Of a stretch of 10,903 nucleotides of DNA, positions 9,040 to 10,903 are shown piece by piece (position 1 is the first letter of the stretch; the number at the start of each line of letters is the position of its first letter). The position numbers and the translations under genes are program-made. The notes under the pieces are model-generated. The model was not told the DNA's origin. It saw nothing but the letters and a program-made list of their open reading frames with translations, and did not search any database. The DNA comes from Anaerolineaceae bacterium (lineage in GTDB: Bacteria > Planctomycetota > Phycisphaerae > FEN-1346 > JAACEH01), in NCBI GenBank assembly GCA_011682595.1, contig JAACEH010000097.1, forward strand, positions 1 through 10,903, written 5' to 3'.

Positions 9040-10903
9040 ACAGTTTCAGTTGCCCGGCGCCGCCGGTCAGAAACTCATCGAGAACCAGCAGCGAATAGAG
9101 CCGCGGACCGTGATCGGACCGGCGGCAAGTATGCTGGTCAATATAACGGCGAAGGACCTCCCGGTCAAGCAGGCCCGATTCGGCCAGCGGGCCGCCGGTC
9201 AACTTGTCGCCCATCCATTGGGCCTGGGGCCCGGCCAGCCAGGCGGAGACCGGCACGCCGAAACCCATCTTGGAGCGGCCGAGTATCTCCGGCGGCAACA
9301 GGTCCGCCGCCACGCGGCGCAGCAATCGCTTGCGGCAGAGGCCGAACGCGCCGCCGTCGAGTTTCCGCCGAGCCGACAGCCCCATGGCCAGTTCCACCAG
9401 CTTATGATCGAGCAGCGGCGACCGCACCTCCAGGCCGTGGGCCATGCTCGTGCGATCCACCTTGGTCAGCACGTCCTCGGGCAGATAGGTGGCGGCGTCC
9501 AGGCGCATGACCGCCTGCTCTAAGGCAAGACTTTCGGGCAGGTGTTCCCTGAGATAATCCACCTCGGCGGCGGCCACGTTGTCGCGGAACTTTGCCGAGT
9601 AGAGCCGCCGGGGGCTGGATTCGTGAAAGGGCGATACCCAGCGGGCGTACCGTTCAAGCGGCTTGCGGGGCAGGGCGTCGGTGAAGCGGCGCAGCCGCGA
9701 GCGGCGGCTCTTCAGGTCGAGCCCGCGCGGAACCAGCCGGGCCGTCAGCGACAGCAGATTCTTCAGCGGGCCGCCGCCGTCGAGCGTCGCCGCCAGACGC
9801 ACGGCCCGGTAGCGGTCGTAGCCGCCGAACAGTTCGTCCCCACCGTCCCCGGAGACGGCCACCGTGACCTGCTCGCGCGTCGCCCGGGCCAGCAGCCAGG
9901 TCGCCACGGCCGAACTGTCGGCAAACGGCTCGTCGAAACTCCGCACCATCTCCGGGAGCAGTTCGCCGATCGAGGCGGGCTGAATCTCCAGGGGAACGTG
10001 CTCGGCCCCGACATGCTTCGCCACCAGCGCCGCCCATGGCGATTCGTCGTAACGGGCCTCGGGAAAAGTCATCGAGAAGGCCTTCAGCGGACGGTCGGGA
10101 AACGTTCGCCGGGCCAGGGCCAGGACAAGCGACGAGTCGAGCCCGCCGGACAGGAAGAAGCCCAGCGGCACGTCCGACTCCAGGCGAAGAGCGACCGCCT
10201 CGGCCAGGGACTCGCCGATCGAGGCCTCCACCTCCCCGGCGGCAGCCGACGAGGCGCTTGCGGCGGCGGCGGCCGGGTGCGGCAAAGACCAGTAAACGGT
10301 CGGCCTTGGATCATCGGGCACGGGGTCCAGTGGAACGCTCATCCGCGTGGCCGGGGGCAATTTGTACAGGCCGCGATAGATGGTCAGCGGCGAGGGGACG
10401 TAGCCCAGGGCCAGGTACAATTGCAGGGCCTCGAGGTCGACCTCCGTGGACACACCGGGCGCCAGCAGCAGCGTCTTCAGCTCCGAGGCGAAGGCCAGGC
10501 AGCGGTCGGTCACGGTCCAGTAGAGCGGCTTCTGGCCCATGCGGTCGCGCGAGAGCAACAACCGGCCTCCCGGACCGTCATAGAGGGCGAAGGCGAACAT
10601 GCCGCGAAGGTGTTCCATCATACCCTGGCCGTACTCGTCGTAGAGCGGCAGGAGCACCTCGGTGTCGCTGTGGTCGGAGGCGAAGCGGTGACCGCGGCTT
10701 TCCAGGTCGCGGCGAAGTCGGGCGTGGTTATAGATCTCGCCGTTAAAGACAACGCAGCGTCCGGGATGGGCTGGGTCGCTCATGGGCTGGCGGCCGCCCT
10801 GGCGGTCGAGAATGGCCAGCCGGGCGTGGGCCAGGCCGCAGTGCGGCCGGTCGGGGTCGATCCAGGTGCTCTGCTCGTCGGGCCCGCGATGGGCAAGCGA
10901 CTG
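9038..10903 (-). CDS. asnB: Asparagine synthetase, glutamine-hydrolysing (5' end outside window)
   Basis: The reading frame enters from the right edge: 621 codons are visible, beginning QSLAHRGPDEQSTW, so the catalytic N-terminal Cys and about 25-35 residues are missing. The enzyme transfers glutamine amide nitrogen to aspartate, or in some relatives to another carboxylate. The class II glutaminase domain shows ARLAILD, VVFNGEIYNHARL and SDTEVLLPLYDEYGQGMMEH. The synthetase domain has the ATP loop FLSGGLDSSLVLALARR (visible residues 250-266), VSGDGGDELFGGYDRYR (350-366), LPEDVLTKVDRTSMAHGLEV and SKMGFGVPVSAWL. An Ala/Ser-rich linker (about 210-222, PAAAAASASSAAAG) joins the domains and is unlike the rest of the protein. 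An internal ATG at 10783 is not the start because conserved glutaminase sequence lies upstream. Members of this family often sit in polysaccharide or natural-product clusters, so free asparagine synthesis is likely but not certain. It is followed almost directly by the MFS gene. Confidence 0.95.
   Translation of the reverse strand, partial: QSLAHRGPDEQSTWIDPDRPHCGLAHARLAILDRQGGRQPMSDPAHPGRCVVFNGEIYNHARLRRDLESRGHRFASDHSDTEVLLPLYDEYGQGMMEHLRGMFAFALYDGPGGRLLLSRDRMGQKPLYWTVTDRCLAFASELKTLLLAPGVSTEVDLEALQLYLALGYVPSPLTIYRGLYKLPPATRMSVPLDPVPDDPRPTVYWSLPHPAAAAASASSAAAGEVEASIGESLAEAVALRLESDVPLGFFLSGGLDSSLVLALARRTFPDRPLKAFSMTFPEARYDESPWAALVAKHVGAEHVPLEIQPASIGELLPEMVRSFDEPFADSSAVATWLLARATREQVTVAVSGDGGDELFGGYDRYRAVRLAATLDGGGPLKNLLSLTARLVPRGLDLKSRRSRLRRFTDALPRKPLERYARWVSPFHESSPRRLYSAKFRDNVAAAEVDYLREHLPESLALEQAVMRLDAATYLPEDVLTKVDRTSMAHGLEVRSPLLDHKLVELAMGLSARRKLDGGAFGLCRKRLLRRVAADLLPPEILGRSKMGFGVPVSAWLAGPQAQWMGDKLTGGPLAESGLLDREVLRRYIDQHTCRRSDHGPRLYSLLVLDEFLTGGAGQLKL

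Overview
The window is a GC-rich (about two-thirds G+C by eye, not counted) bacterial chromosomal segment that looks like ordinary genome rather than a mobile or defence island. The best lineage clue is the DNA gyrase A subunit. Its N-terminal half (motifs DGLKPSQRRILVAMNDLNL, KCAKIAGDTSGNYHPHGES, IDGDPPAAMRYTEARLT) is, as I recall the family, of the kind found in Planctomycetota. Weak or absent Shine-Dalgarno sites before several genes fit that. This assignment is inference and I cannot place the organism more finely.

Layout. At 1-770 (minus, cut by the left edge) is an MscS-family mechanosensitive channel with a strong sigma-70-type promoter. An intergenic stretch at about 831-1007 holds G/T-rich short tandem repeats flanking two related hairpins, a REP/BIME-like element. 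At 1041-2156 (plus) is a family-4-type glycosyltransferase, apparently read from a leaderless or nearly leaderless transcript. It converges on nadE (2223-3884, minus), the glutamine-dependent NAD+ synthetase. A 466-base divergent region with several inverted repeats separates nadE from gyrA (4351 onward, plus). gyrA has a frameshift at about 6760 that detaches its last 65 codons (6761-6958). An ECF-type sigma factor (7012-7611, plus) follows in the same direction. Converging on it is a minus-strand pair: an AsnB-type asparagine synthetase (9038-10903, N-terminus outside the window) followed almost without a gap by an MFS transporter (7706-9028).

The genes do not form one pathway. They are housekeeping functions (NAD+ synthesis, DNA topology, osmotic protection), an envelope or polysaccharide glycosyltransferase, a regulator, and an amidotransferase-transporter pair that is probably co-transcribed. 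I found no CRISPR array, tRNA, rRNA, transposase, toxin-antitoxin or phage gene, and no convincing sign of a new multi-gene system. The points most worth checking are the gyrA frameshift, the double-hairpin repeat element, altered donor-site residues in the glycosyltransferase, and the inverted repeats around the nadE and gyrA start regions.
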